64,000 nucleotides of DNA from Geobacter sp. SVR. GTDB taxonomy: Bacteria; Desulfobacterota; Desulfuromonadia; Geobacterales; Pseudopelobacteraceae. The DNA lies in assembly GCF_016865365.1 (NCBI RefSeq), contig NZ_AP024469.1, positions 434,001-498,000 of the forward strand, given 5' to 3'. A model generated the notes under the pieces. The model worked only from the letters and a program-made list of their open reading frames with translations. It was not told the DNA's origin and did not search any database. Shown here piece by piece: positions 49,800 through 58,509 of the stretch; the first letter of the stretch is position 1; every line of letters starts with the position of its first letter. A program made the position numbers and the translations under genes.

Positions 49800-50783
49800 T
49801 CAAAAGCGGATCAGCAACCCGCCCCATGACAGTCCGCCGCCGAAGCCCATGGTCAGCACCAGGTCGCCCGGCTTGATCGTGCCGTTGTGCATGTTTTCGG
49901 CCATGACCAGCGCCACCGATGCGGCCGAGGTGTTGCCACAGCGGTCCAGGTTGAGCAGGAAGCGCTCCTTGGGGTAGCCGAACTTCTTGGCGATGAAGTC
50001 GATCATCCGCACGTTGGCCTGATGCGGAATGATGTAGGTCAGGTCGGAAGGGGTGATGCCGGCTTTCTTGCACAGCTCCACGATGATCTCGGGGATTACT
50101 TCGGTGGCAAAGATGTAGACCTGTTTGCCGGCCATTTTGAAGGTGTTCTCCCTGAGGGCGATGGTCTCGGCGGTAATCGGTTTGCGGGAACCGGAGGAGG
50201 GTACCCGGATCAGGGGCCAGCCGTTCCCGTCGCTGCGCATGTAGGTGCAGAGGACACCCTTGTCGGCCTCTTCGGTGGCGCGCAGGACTGCTGCACCGGC
50301 TCCATCACCGAACAACGGACAGGTGGACTGGTCCTGGAAGTCGAGAATCTTGGAGTAGGTGTCGGCGCCGATGGCCAGTACGGTCTTGTATTTGCCGCAG
50401 GTGATGAAGTTGTCCGCCACCTCCATCGCATAGACGAAGCTGCTGCAGACGGCATTGATGTCAAAAGCGAAGGCATTCTTGGCGCCGATGTTTTTCTGGA
50501 CAATACAGGCGGTGGCAGGCAGGCACATGTCCGGGGTGGAAGTGCCCAGTACGATGCAGTCGATTTCTTCGGCTGAGATGCCCGCGCTTTTCAGCGCCTC
50601 CTGGGCTGCGATGGTCGCCAGATCGGAGGTGGCCTGATCCTCCCGCGCGAAACGGCGCTCGCGGATACCGGTGCGGGAAAAGATCCACTCGTCGGCATTT
50701 TCCACAAGGTTCTCGAAAAACGCGTTGGTCACCACCCGTTCCGGTGAGCATGCCCCACTGCCAATTACCTGCGCACGAATCAT
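49800..50783 (-). CDS. fabH: 3-oxoacyl-ACP synthase III
   Basis: A 327-residue condensing enzyme that starts fatty acid synthesis from acetyl-CoA and malonyl-ACP. Catalytic triad: Cys113 in NAVCSSFVYA, His in IIPHQANVRMID, Asn in CGNTSAASV. The opening (MIRAQVIGSGACSPERVV) and length match the family. It stands alone here, outside a fab cluster. Confidence 0.95.
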   Translation of the reverse strand: MIRAQVIGSGACSPERVVTNAFFENLVENADEWIFSRTGIRERRFAREDQATSDLATIAAQEALKSAGISAEEIDCIVLGTSTPDMCLPATACIVQKNIGAKNAFAFDINAVCSSFVYAMEVADNFITCGKYKTVLAIGADTYSKILDFQDQSTCPLFGDGAGAAVLRATEEADKGVLCTYMRSDGNGWPLIRVPSSGSRKPITAETIALRENTFKMAGKQVYIFATEVIPEIIVELCKKAGITPSDLTYIIPHQANVRMIDFIAKKFGYPKERFLLNLDRCGNTSAASVALVMAENMHNGTIKPGDLVLTMGFGGGLSWGGLLIRF

Positions 50784-50907
50784 ATGTTCTTAACTCCGGA
50801 TTTGCTAATGTTAATGCGGCTTTGGACGAAAAAAGCACTTCACTATCACACAGGATAACAGTGTTTGTCAATCTGAATGCTGGCGGCCGCGGCCGGGCAG
50901 AAGGGGG

Positions 50908-51225
50908 TCATGATCCATCGCGGAAGCGGATGATATCAACCAGGGCATATGCCCATACCGCCACGAAGCCCCCTAGCAGCGCTTTGCCGAAACCTCCGAT
51001 ATTCTCCAGCGCAGCCAGCACGTCGTCCGGTTTGACCACGCTGGAAGCGATCTTGGCGGCAATGACCGGAGTCAATCCCTTGAGCACCACGAACACCGCC
51101 AGCAGCAGCAACAGGTTGACCAGCATCAGCAGCGCCGCTCCAATCAGCTTGCGCCCCAGGTAGAGTTGGCCAAGGCCCGGCAGTACCAGGGCGTTGAGCA
51201 GCACTGCAACCGTTTTTCTGTTCAT
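50908..51225 (-). CDS. Small membrane protein downstream of inositol monophosphatase
   Basis: A 105-residue protein with two or three hydrophobic segments (residues about 5-22, 27-50, 80-97). It opens VAVLLNALVLPGLGQLYLGRK, a motif seen in several small TM2/DUF5683-like proteins. Function is unknown. Its ATG overlaps the stop region of the phosphatase by 4 nt, so the two are translationally coupled. Confidence 0.7.
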   Translation of the reverse strand: MNRKTVAVLLNALVLPGLGQLYLGRKLIGAALLMLVNLLLLLAVFVVLKGLTPVIAAKIASSVVKPDDVLAALENIGGFGKALLGGFVAVWAYALVDIIRFRDGS

Positions 51226-52022
51226 CGGGCACTCCCGTGGGCCGACAGTGCCAGCAGTGCCACCATCTCGTCATGAATCAGCCCATTGCTGGCGAGGATG
51301 CGGTTATTGTCCACGGTAAAGGGCGAGCCGTCGAAGGTCGTTACGCAGCCGCCCGCCTCCCGTACCATCAGCACTCCGGCCGCCACATCCCACGGCTTGA
51401 GTTTCAGCTCCCAGTATCCGTCGAGGCGTCCGGCCGCCACGCTGGCCAGATCGAGGGCCGCTGCCCCGGCCCGACGGATGCCGCGCGCCTTCTTCTGAAA
51501 GGCGATAAAGCTGTCGAAGTTGTTGGCCGGATCACTGGCGCAGTCATAGGGAAAGCCGGTGCCCAGCAGGGTGTCCTTCAGGGGAGCGTGGTCGGAAACC
51601 CGCAGTCTGCGTCCGTTCAGGAAGGCGCCGCTTCCCTTGACGGCCGTGAACAGCTCGTCGTAGATAGGGTTGTAGATCACTCCGGCCACCAGCTCGCCTT
51701 CCGCCTCCAGGGCGATGGAGCTGCAGAACCAGGGAAAGCCGTGGGCATAATTGGTGGTGCCGTCTACCGGATCGATGATCCAGCGGAAGGACGACCGCCC
51801 CTGGAGGTTATCCCCCTCTTCGGCCAGTATGCCGTGATCCGGAAAGCAGCCCAGCAGATGGGAAACGATCAGCCGCTCGGACTCGCGGTCCACCTCGGTG
51901 ACCAGGTCCTTGTCTCCCTTCATGTCCACGTCGAGCGGGGACGCGAAGCGATACCGCTGGTAACTGCCGGCCATGCGAGCCGCCTCGACGGCGGCATCAA
52001 GATAGGTCTGCCATGCGTTCAT
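51222..52022 (-). CDS. Inositol monophosphatase family protein
   Basis: A 266-residue Mg-dependent phosphatase (SuhB-like). Motifs: ILAEEGD, WIIDPVDGTTNYAHGFP with the metal-binding Asp residues, and KPWDVAAGVLMVREAGG. It acts on inositol-1-phosphate or related substrates; bacterial SuhB also binds rRNA transcription complexes. It overlaps the next gene by 4 nt. Confidence 0.92.
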   Translation of the reverse strand: MNAWQTYLDAAVEAARMAGSYQRYRFASPLDVDMKGDKDLVTEVDRESERLIVSHLLGCFPDHGILAEEGDNLQGRSSFRWIIDPVDGTTNYAHGFPWFCSSIALEAEGELVAGVIYNPIYDELFTAVKGSGAFLNGRRLRVSDHAPLKDTLLGTGFPYDCASDPANNFDSFIAFQKKARGIRRAGAAALDLASVAAGRLDGYWELKLKPWDVAAGVLMVREAGGCVTTFDGSPFTVDNNRILASNGLIHDEMVALLALSAHGSAR

Positions 52023-52188
52023 ATCTGATCCTCATAAAAGAAGGCGGCCAAAAATGCCGCCTAGTAGGACAAACATGATAGCAGAGCACCGCGGGGAAGG
52101 CAAGCGCGGCTGTCATTCGGGCTTTGACATTGATTGCGCTTTAGGGCATATTTAATTATCCAACTCATAGAACAGGCGGGGCGTAACA

Positions 52189-52515
52189 GTGGTACTTTTC
52201 GGTAATATCTTTCTGGCACTGGCAAAGATCGTCGAACTGGCCGATGGCCTGCTGACGATCTACAAATATGTCCTTCTGGCCAGCGTGATCATCTCCTGGG
52301 TGCATGCCGATCCCTACAACCCGATCGTCAATTTCATCTACCGCATCACTGAACCGCTGCTGCGCCGCATCAGGCGGTACATGCCGGATACCGGCATGCT
52401 CGACCTTTCGCCGCTGGTGGCCTTTGCCTTGATCTACGTGGTACAGATCATCGTCTTCAACACGGCCTATCACTACCTGATGAGCGCCAGCATGTCACTC
52501 AAGATGAGAGGTTGA
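52189..52515 (+). CDS. YggT family membrane protein
   Basis: A 108-residue protein with two YGGT segments: VLLASVIISWVHADPYNPIVNFIYRIT-type helix (about 28-54), then EPLLRRIRRYMPDTGMLDLSP and a second helix AFALIYVVQIIVFN. It starts with GTG 52189 after GGCGGGG. YggT proteins are linked to osmotic stress or cell division clusters; here it is followed by DivIVA and YggU, a conserved set. Confidence 0.88.
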   Translation: MVLFGNIFLALAKIVELADGLLTIYKYVLLASVIISWVHADPYNPIVNFIYRITEPLLRRIRRYMPDTGMLDLSPLVAFALIYVVQIIVFNTAYHYLMSASMSLKMRG

Positions 52516-52521
52516 CCAGGC

Positions 52522-52974
52522 ATGAAGATCACCCCGATCGATATTCAGCAGCAGCAGTTCAAGGGCAAGATGCTGGGCGGACTCGACCCGAACGACGTGG
52601 ATGCATTTCTGCAGTCCGTGGCGGGTGAGATGGAGAGTCTGGTCCGTGAGAACAATGAACTCAAGGAACAGCAGATCCGTCACAACCGGGAAATGACGGA
52701 CATGGCGGAGAAAGAGCGCCAGCTGCGCGAGACACTCCTCTCTGCCCAGCGGGTGATCGAAGAGATGAAAGCCAATGCCCACAAGGAGGCGGCACTGATC
52801 GTCTCCGAAGCTGAGCTCAAGGCAGAGCGGATTGTGGCGGATGCGGAACGGCAACTGGGTGAACTCAAGGCCCGGATTGAGGAGATCCGCCGGCAGAAGG
52901 TGCAGTTCGAGGTAAGCCTCAAGTCACTGCTGGATTCCCACGCCCGCATGCTGACAGGCGATGACCAGAAGTGA
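52522..52974 (+). CDS. DivIVA domain protein
   Basis: A 150-residue protein. The N-terminal DivIVA membrane-binding part reads ITPIDIQQQQFKGKMLGGLDPNDVDAFLQ, split here as residues about 3-32, followed by a long coiled coil (about 33-145). DivIVA-like proteins bind curved membranes and recruit division or polar factors. It lies 6 nt after yggT and overlaps yggU by 14 nt. Confidence 0.9.
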   Translation: MKITPIDIQQQQFKGKMLGGLDPNDVDAFLQSVAGEMESLVRENNELKEQQIRHNREMTDMAEKERQLRETLLSAQRVIEEMKANAHKEAALIVSEAELKAERIVADAERQLGELKARIEEIRRQKVQFEVSLKSLLDSHARMLTGDDQK

Positions 52975-53290
52975 ACATTCTCTCTGCAGCGTAACGGCGC
53001 AGGGCATCATTCTCAATCTGCATGTGCAGCCGCGGGCATCGAAGAACGAGGTGTGCGGCGTGCAGGATACATCGCTCAAGGTCAGGCTGACCTCGCCACC
53101 GGTGGACGGGGCGGCCAACAAGCTGTGTCGCGAATTCCTGTCCGAACTGTTGGGAGTGCCGAAATCGGCGGTGGAAATCATTGCCGGAGAAACCTCCCGG
53201 CATAAACGGGTGCGGATCGCATGCGCCGACCCGGAACGGCTCCGCCGGGTTGTCGACGACATCGTCAGGCATCATTGCAGCACATCCTGA
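52961..53290 (+). CDS. DUF167 (YggU) family protein
   Basis: A 109-residue protein with the YggU fold signatures LNLHVQPRASKNEVCG, VRLTSPPVDGAANKLC and IIAGETSRHKRVRI. Function is unknown; it belongs to the YggT-DivIVA-YggU cluster. Start 52961 overlaps the end of the DivIVA gene, consistent with coupling. Confidence 0.9.
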   Translation: MTRSEHSLCSVTAQGIILNLHVQPRASKNEVCGVQDTSLKVRLTSPPVDGAANKLCREFLSELLGVPKSAVEIIAGETSRHKRVRIACADPERLRRVVDDIVRHHCSTS

Positions 53291-53347
53291 CCGGCCTTCG
53301 GAAGCCACCCCCATCAAGGTCGGAAAAATCCCAGAGAGGAAAGAGAC

Positions 53348-53833
53348 ATGGCACAGGCAAAAAACGGTGATAAAGTCCGGGTACACTATATCGGCACGCT
53401 GGATGACGGCAGCATTTTCGATGCATCGGAAAACACGGAGGCGTGTGCGGATGACAGCTGTAGCGACGACGCCTGCGGATGCGGCACCGGTTCTGGTCCG
53501 CTGGAGTTCGTGATCGGGCAGGGCACGCTGATTCCCAAGTTCGAACAGGCGGTGATCGGGCTCGAACCGGGACAATCGGTCAAGGTGAAGATCGCCGCGG
53601 ACGACGCTTATGGCCAACGTGCCGAGGAAATGGTGGCAGTGGTTCAGCGCAGCGAGATTCCGGCCGATATCAATCCCAAGCCGGGCGACCAGATGGAGGT
53701 GATCCTGGAAGATGGCAGCCCCATGCCGGTCCTGGTAACCGAAACCAGCGATACCACCATCACCCTGGATGCCAATCATCCTTTGGCCGGACTGGATCTG
53801 AACTTCGAGATCAGGCTGGTGGAAATCCTGTAA
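53348..53833 (+). CDS. SlyD-like FKBP peptidyl-prolyl isomerase
   Basis: A 161-residue isomerase and chaperone. The FKBP core (GDKVRVHYIGTLDDGSIFDAS, then GPLEFVIGQGTLIPKFEQAVIGL) is interrupted by an acidic Cys-rich insert ACADDSCSDDACGCGTG (residues about 35-51). An insert-in-flap domain follows (QRSEIPADINPKPGDQM). The four-cysteine insert may bind metal; E. coli SlyD instead has a metal-binding C-terminal tail, which is missing here. Confidence 0.92.
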   Translation: MAQAKNGDKVRVHYIGTLDDGSIFDASENTEACADDSCSDDACGCGTGSGPLEFVIGQGTLIPKFEQAVIGLEPGQSVKVKIAADDAYGQRAEEMVAVVQRSEIPADINPKPGDQMEVILEDGSPMPVLVTETSDTTITLDANHPLAGLDLNFEIRLVEIL

Positions 53834-53861
53834 TCGCCCTCATCAATTCAGGGCATGAAAC

Positions 53862-53897
53862 AAAAGGCCGCTGACAGTCGTCAGCGGCCTTTTGTTT
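53862..53897. terminator. Bidirectional Rho-independent terminator
   Basis: A perfect 14-bp stem (53862-53875 with 53880-53893), loop AGTC; T residues follow on the plus strand, A residues precede it. It serves the FKBP gene (+) and the convergent DUF3426 gene (-). Confidence 0.9.
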
Positions 53898-53929
53898 TGC
53901 CTCACGGTCAGGCAGCACCCCGACGCGTG

Positions 53930-55366
53930 CTACTGTTTCCCGGTTGCCACGGTCGAGCCGGCCGGCTCGACGCCGTAATCTTTCGCATCGGCTGCGGGTT
54001 TGGGAATGACGATCGTAAAAGGGATCGCCTTGCCGGGGGCAACCTCAAGGTTGGCCAGCGAATCGCCGAACTGGTTGGCCATGGCCGCCTCCAGCTTATC
54101 CATCGGCTGGGTGGTCAGTTGCTCCTTGTTCAGCGCGTTGCCGGCATAGGCATTCCTGCTGGTCAGCACCTGGCCGGCGGCGCCGTAGATCATGGCCTTC
54201 AGCTGTATGGCCGCCCTCGGTTCCTTGAAATTATTGACCGCTTCGCCGGTGATCACCAGCAGTTCGCCGGATTCCTTGTTCGTTACGAACGAGGCGTCGA
54301 CGGAGCGTATGGTGATCCGACCGGTATCGGTTGCGGCCTGACTCTTAGCCTTGACGTCGGGCAGTGCAAAACTGAAGAAGCAGACTGCCGCCACGGTCAC
54401 CACGCCGAGCAGGCCGAGCAGCACCGCCAGCAGCGGGCTCCGTTTGCGCCGCGAAGATATCGACAGAGGGGGCAGCTCGTCTTCTTCCGGAGCGGGACCG
54501 GATGCGAGCGGAACGGGGAGGGTTTTGTCTGCCGTTGCAGATGGAGCAAAGGGTATCTGATGGGCGTGTTCCACAGCCTCAGGAGTCACCTGCGCTTCCG
54601 CCTCCGGTTCCGGCTTTCCGGAATCGTCCGGTGCGGCGTCGACGGTATTCCCGGCCTGGCCAGTTGCAGGCGGTGTCATCTCGTCCAGCCTGAATTCGTC
54701 GAAGGTGAACATGCCGGCCGGTTCCACCCCTGCCGGAGTCGTGGGTGTCTCTTTGCCAAAAAGGTTCTCGTCGTCGAAATCAAAAAAGGAATTGTCCGGT
54801 TCCGTTGGCGGAGTCTCCTGAGGGCCCGACAGGTCAGGATCCGGGAAGGGCGTAGCTGTTGTCGGGGGGGTACCGGCATCTGCAGCCGGACTTCCGAAAT
54901 CGAAGCTGCCGAAATCGAAAGTGTCTCCGGAAGGTGACTGCTCCTCCCGCTCCGCGGAGAGGGCCTTACTCTCCTGGGGGGAAAAGTCGAAGTCGTCATT
55001 GCCGGGAAAGGGGAAACGTTCTTCCCCACCAGGCTCAAAGGATTCGGTTTCGGCCCGGAGGGCTTCCGAGGATGCTTCCTGTTCGAAAGGGTCTGAATCG
55101 AAGGGGGAATCGAAGAAAGGTCCGGTGGATTGTTCCCGGTCCTCAGGCGCGGCATCGGGTGCGGATGCAGCGGAGAACGGCTCCTGGGGAGCGGAAGCTG
55201 CTTCCAGCATCGTCCCGAAATCGGCTTGACCGGTATCCTCAGGTTGTTCCTTGGTTACGGAGAATATGTGCCGGCATCTGGCGCAACGGACCTTGACCCC
55301 TTTGTCCGTGACCTTGGAGTCATCGAGCCTGAACTTTGTGTTGCACCGTTCACACTGGATTATCAT
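53930..55366 (-). CDS. MJ0042 zinc-ribbon / DUF3426 protein
   Basis: A 478-residue protein. The N-terminal zinc ribbon (MIIQCERCNTKFRLDD with CARCRHIF) is the MJ0042 motif. A long acidic, Pro/Phe-rich disordered part (about 40-300) carries repeated FDF(G/D)SFD-like segments. One membrane helix (LLAVLLGLLGVVTVAAVCFF) near residue 320 precedes a C-terminal DUF3426 domain. Such proteins are inner-membrane anchored with unknown role. Confidence 0.88.
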   Translation of the reverse strand: MIIQCERCNTKFRLDDSKVTDKGVKVRCARCRHIFSVTKEQPEDTGQADFGTMLEAASAPQEPFSAASAPDAAPEDREQSTGPFFDSPFDSDPFEQEASSEALRAETESFEPGGEERFPFPGNDDFDFSPQESKALSAEREEQSPSGDTFDFGSFDFGSPAADAGTPPTTATPFPDPDLSGPQETPPTEPDNSFFDFDDENLFGKETPTTPAGVEPAGMFTFDEFRLDEMTPPATGQAGNTVDAAPDDSGKPEPEAEAQVTPEAVEHAHQIPFAPSATADKTLPVPLASGPAPEEDELPPLSISSRRKRSPLLAVLLGLLGVVTVAAVCFFSFALPDVKAKSQAATDTGRITIRSVDASFVTNKESGELLVITGEAVNNFKEPRAAIQLKAMIYGAAGQVLTSRNAYAGNALNKEQLTTQPMDKLEAAMANQFGDSLANLEVAPGKAIPFTIVIPKPAADAKDYGVEPAGSTVATGKQ

Positions 55367-55516
55367 CTGTTACTCCCGCTCAAACATGGTGACAATATGG
55401 CTTGTAATGGCGTAACTGCTTGAAACAACGTGTTCTATAGCAGAAAGGGGCAGGGGTGTCAAACGAATAGCACAGGCCCTTTGCCCCCTTTCACGAGCGT
55501 ATCCCGCTGGCCCCCT

Positions 55517-56488
55517 TCAGGCGGCGGCAGGATTTTGCGGGCATATTTCCGCAATGCCGCAGGTCAGACAGATGTCGCGATCGACGCCGTTGCATTTCTC
55601 GGAGATGCCCAGATGAGCGAGGGAGAAGTCATACTTGACCGGGTCGTCCGGGTCGAGCACGCCCAACGCTGCGGTGATTTCGCGAGCCATGCGCCAGTCT
55701 GCGTTTTTGCGGCGGGTAAAGTCGAGATAGCTGCTGATACGCTGAATGTGCGTGTCAACCGGGATAACCAGTTGGGACGGAGCGATGCCGTGCCACAGGC
55801 CGAGATCGATGCCGTCGGCCGGTCGTACAACCCATCGCAGAAACATGCACAGGCGTTTGCAGGCGCTGCCGGAGGCGGGAGCAGGAAAGAAAAACGGAAA
55901 GTACGAATCGCCCGGCAACGTGTCACGTCCGAAGACCGGACGGTAATCGAGCCCCAGTACTTCCGCACTGTAAGTGTTCAGGGCTGCGGTCACATCCCCG
56001 GCAGCGCTGTCGTGGCCGGCCAGGAAAAAGGCGCCGATACTGCCGCGCTGCTCGATCATCAGCCGGATGGCCCACAGGAGCGCGCACAGATCCCGGCTGT
56101 CGTTGAAGCGGTGCTTGAACCCGCTGAAGGCGGCCAGGCCTTGTTTGGGCTCGAAGCACTCCGCATATCGCCGCGGTGATGGGCCGAGCGCCGCAAAGAT
56201 CGACTCCAGTGTGCGCAGGATGATCAGGACGTTTCCGTAGGCGAAGGATGAGGCGATCACGGCCGCCACCTCGCGGTCGGCGGGATCAGGGTAGCGGTGG
56301 CAGAATGAGAGCGGGTCGTTGGCCAGGTGCCGGGGGGAGCGGGTGGCATAGAGGCGGTCAAGGACCATTTTTATGTCGGGTGCCGGCACCCATGGTGCTG
56401 GTCGGACGGCTCCGGAAAGATCGGCCCGGGCAGGGATCTTTCCGCCCGCCAAGCGTTGTGTGTCGAGATTCTTTGCCCTCCTGCCCAT
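55517..56488 (-). CDS. TIGR02757-type protein, endonuclease III-like
   Basis: A 323-residue protein of the TIGR02757 group. It keeps DREVAAVIASSFAYGN and, in the C-terminal third, PVDTHIQRISSYLDF, which resembles the VDTHV segment of HhH-GPD DNA glycosylases. The C-terminus has Cys-x7-Cys-x2-Cys-x5-Cys (CNGVDRDICLTCGIAEIC), close to the [4Fe-4S] loop of endonuclease III. A role in DNA repair is inferred. Start 56488 follows AAGGAAGGAG. Confidence 0.8.
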   Translation of the reverse strand: MGRRAKNLDTQRLAGGKIPARADLSGAVRPAPWVPAPDIKMVLDRLYATRSPRHLANDPLSFCHRYPDPADREVAAVIASSFAYGNVLIILRTLESIFAALGPSPRRYAECFEPKQGLAAFSGFKHRFNDSRDLCALLWAIRLMIEQRGSIGAFFLAGHDSAAGDVTAALNTYSAEVLGLDYRPVFGRDTLPGDSYFPFFFPAPASGSACKRLCMFLRWVVRPADGIDLGLWHGIAPSQLVIPVDTHIQRISSYLDFTRRKNADWRMAREITAALGVLDPDDPVKYDFSLAHLGISEKCNGVDRDICLTCGIAEICPQNPAAA

Positions 56489-56807
56489 TCCGCGCTCCTT
56501 CCTTGGCAGCGTATACTTTCCCCCCGTTCTTTGCAATGGCTTTTGGGCCGGCCGCCGTGACTTGCCCTACCCCCTTCTTCTGTTACTATTGATTTTGAAT
56601 CCGTTTTCCGGGCTCCGTGTGTCCACATGCCTGCCTGCCGGGCTTTCCACGGCTTTTATCGCTGCCGGAGGCCCATCCGGCAAGACGTTTCCACTGCACA
56701 GCAGGGACGTATCCGTCCCTTGCGGGCATCCCGGCATTGCTGCGTTCCGGATCAACCATCACGATGCGATCTTCAGCGCCGGGGGCTCAGGCGGCGGGAG
56801 GGGAGCC

Positions 56808-58484
56808 ATGAGGCAGGCGAGATACGCAAGAGCACTGATCAGTCACGCCCTGATCTGGATGGTACCTCTGCTTCCAGCTTTATCTCATCCCGCATCGGCA
56901 GCCTCGAAATGGTTGGAGAAAAAGGTGGACCTGACCGTGGTACAGGGGGACACCCTGTTGGGCGTCTGCGGGAAATACCTGGAGGCGAAAAAAAACTGCC
57001 ATAAGCTCGCCAGGATCAACCGCCTGAAGAATCCCGACAGGATCTATGCCGGCCAGAAGCTGGCGATCCCGATAAGCTTCCTCAAGGGAATTCCCATGGA
57101 AGGCCGGGTGACTTTCATCAAGGGGGATGCCTGGACCCGGGAGAACAAAAGTGCAGAATGGGCAGCGCTGCACCCGGGCGATCACGTGCGTGAGGGGAAC
57201 AGCCTCAAAACCGGTGCGGGAAGCACGATTGAAATCACCTTCGAAGACGGTTCCTCCATTTTTCAGAATCCCGACACTGCACTGGAATATTCGACTACCC
57301 GGCAAGGACCGCTCCATCTCCTGCGCGAGCTGTTCCTGCTGGGAGGGCATACCATTACCCGGGTTAAAGGCGCCACCGGTAAGGAACAGCGCTTTATCAT
57401 CCGCACCCCGTCAGCCCTGGCGTCAGTGCGCGGCACTGAATTCAGGCTTTCCATCGACGGGGCCGAGACGACCCGCTCCGAAGTCATGAACGGTATCATG
57501 GATGTGGGGGCAATGGGCCGGGATGTTGCGGTCCGGGAAAACGAAGGGACGGTGGTACAAAAAGGCCTTCCCCCGATCGCTCCGAGAGAGCTCCTTCCCC
57601 CGCCCCAGGTCATACTGCGGCCCCCTTTCGATACGCTCCCGCTGAACGTCGGATTTACCGCCATCTCCGGGGCGACCGCCTACCGGGTGCAACTGACCAG
57701 GGACCGCGACGGCAAGGATATCGTCAGTGAGCAAACGATTGAGCCCGAGTCGCCGTTCACGATCAACGAGATCGAAGACGGGGCCTACTATGTCCGGGGT
57801 ATGAGCATCGACGATGCCGGACTGGCCGGAATGTCATCCGAACCGGTGCCCATCACGGTACGGGTGAATCCGTCTCCCCCGCTGCCCGTCTCCCCCGCGG
57901 AAGGGGCCGAACTCCGTTCCGATGTGGTGGAAATGAACTGGCAGACGGTACAGGAGGCAGTCGGATATCATCTGCAGATAGCGACGGACAGGACCTTTTC
58001 GAAGACCGTGGTCGATATGGCCCCCGGGGATGCCAGGTATGCGGCCACTGTGCCCGAACCGGGGCACTATTTTTACCGTATCCGTTCCAGAGCCGCAGAC
58101 GGTTACGAGGGGGCTTGGTCGGCAACCCGCAGCTTTATCGTCGTACCGCCACCACCGGTGCCGTCACTTGAAAAGCCTGCGGTGGAGGGCAAGGAAATCC
58201 GGATCAGGTGGCATGATCTCGGCGCCGCATACACCTATCACTGCCAGGTGTCCCGGGACAGCAGCTTCAGGGAGGTGATGGTCGACCGGAAAACGGACGG
58301 TCCGGAGCTGGTCATCCAGAAGCCGGAAATGCCGGGAACCTATTATGTGCGGACAAGTGCCATCGATTCCAAGGGCTATGAAGGGAACTTCTCGCCGCCG
58401 CAGAGCTTTGAGGTTGAGTCCCGGTTTCCCTATGCCCTGCTTGGCTTTGTTCCGCTCGGAATGCTACTGTTGCTGCTGTTCTAA
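56808..58484 (+). CDS. LysM-FecR domain protein with Ig-like repeats
   Basis: A 558-residue exported protein. Signal peptide 1-33 (ends SHPASAAS). LysM domain at 41-89 (VVQGDTLLGVCGKYLEAKKN, then NRIYAGQKLAIP-like). FecR domain at about 95-240, with AWTRENKSAE, LKTGAGSTIEITFEDGS and ALASVRGTEFRLS. Residues about 265-535 form three fibronectin-like repeats (each with YxVQLTRD/YHLQIATD/YHCQVSRD). A C-terminal hydrophobic anchor (ALLGFVPLGMLLLLLF) ends it. It precedes a CHASE2 kinase by 25 nt. Confidence 0.88.
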   Translation: MRQARYARALISHALIWMVPLLPALSHPASAASKWLEKKVDLTVVQGDTLLGVCGKYLEAKKNCHKLARINRLKNPDRIYAGQKLAIPISFLKGIPMEGRVTFIKGDAWTRENKSAEWAALHPGDHVREGNSLKTGAGSTIEITFEDGSSIFQNPDTALEYSTTRQGPLHLLRELFLLGGHTITRVKGATGKEQRFIIRTPSALASVRGTEFRLSIDGAETTRSEVMNGIMDVGAMGRDVAVRENEGTVVQKGLPPIAPRELLPPPQVILRPPFDTLPLNVGFTAISGATAYRVQLTRDRDGKDIVSEQTIEPESPFTINEIEDGAYYVRGMSIDDAGLAGMSSEPVPITVRVNPSPPLPVSPAEGAELRSDVVEMNWQTVQEAVGYHLQIATDRTFSKTVVDMAPGDARYAATVPEPGHYFYRIRSRAADGYEGAWSATRSFIVVPPPPVPSLEKPAVEGKEIRIRWHDLGAAYTYHCQVSRDSSFREVMVDRKTDGPELVIQKPEMPGTYYVRTSAIDSKGYEGNFSPPQSFEVESRFPYALLGFVPLGMLLLLLF

Positions 58485-58509
58485 CCGCGTTTAGAAACGG
58501 TGATACGAC

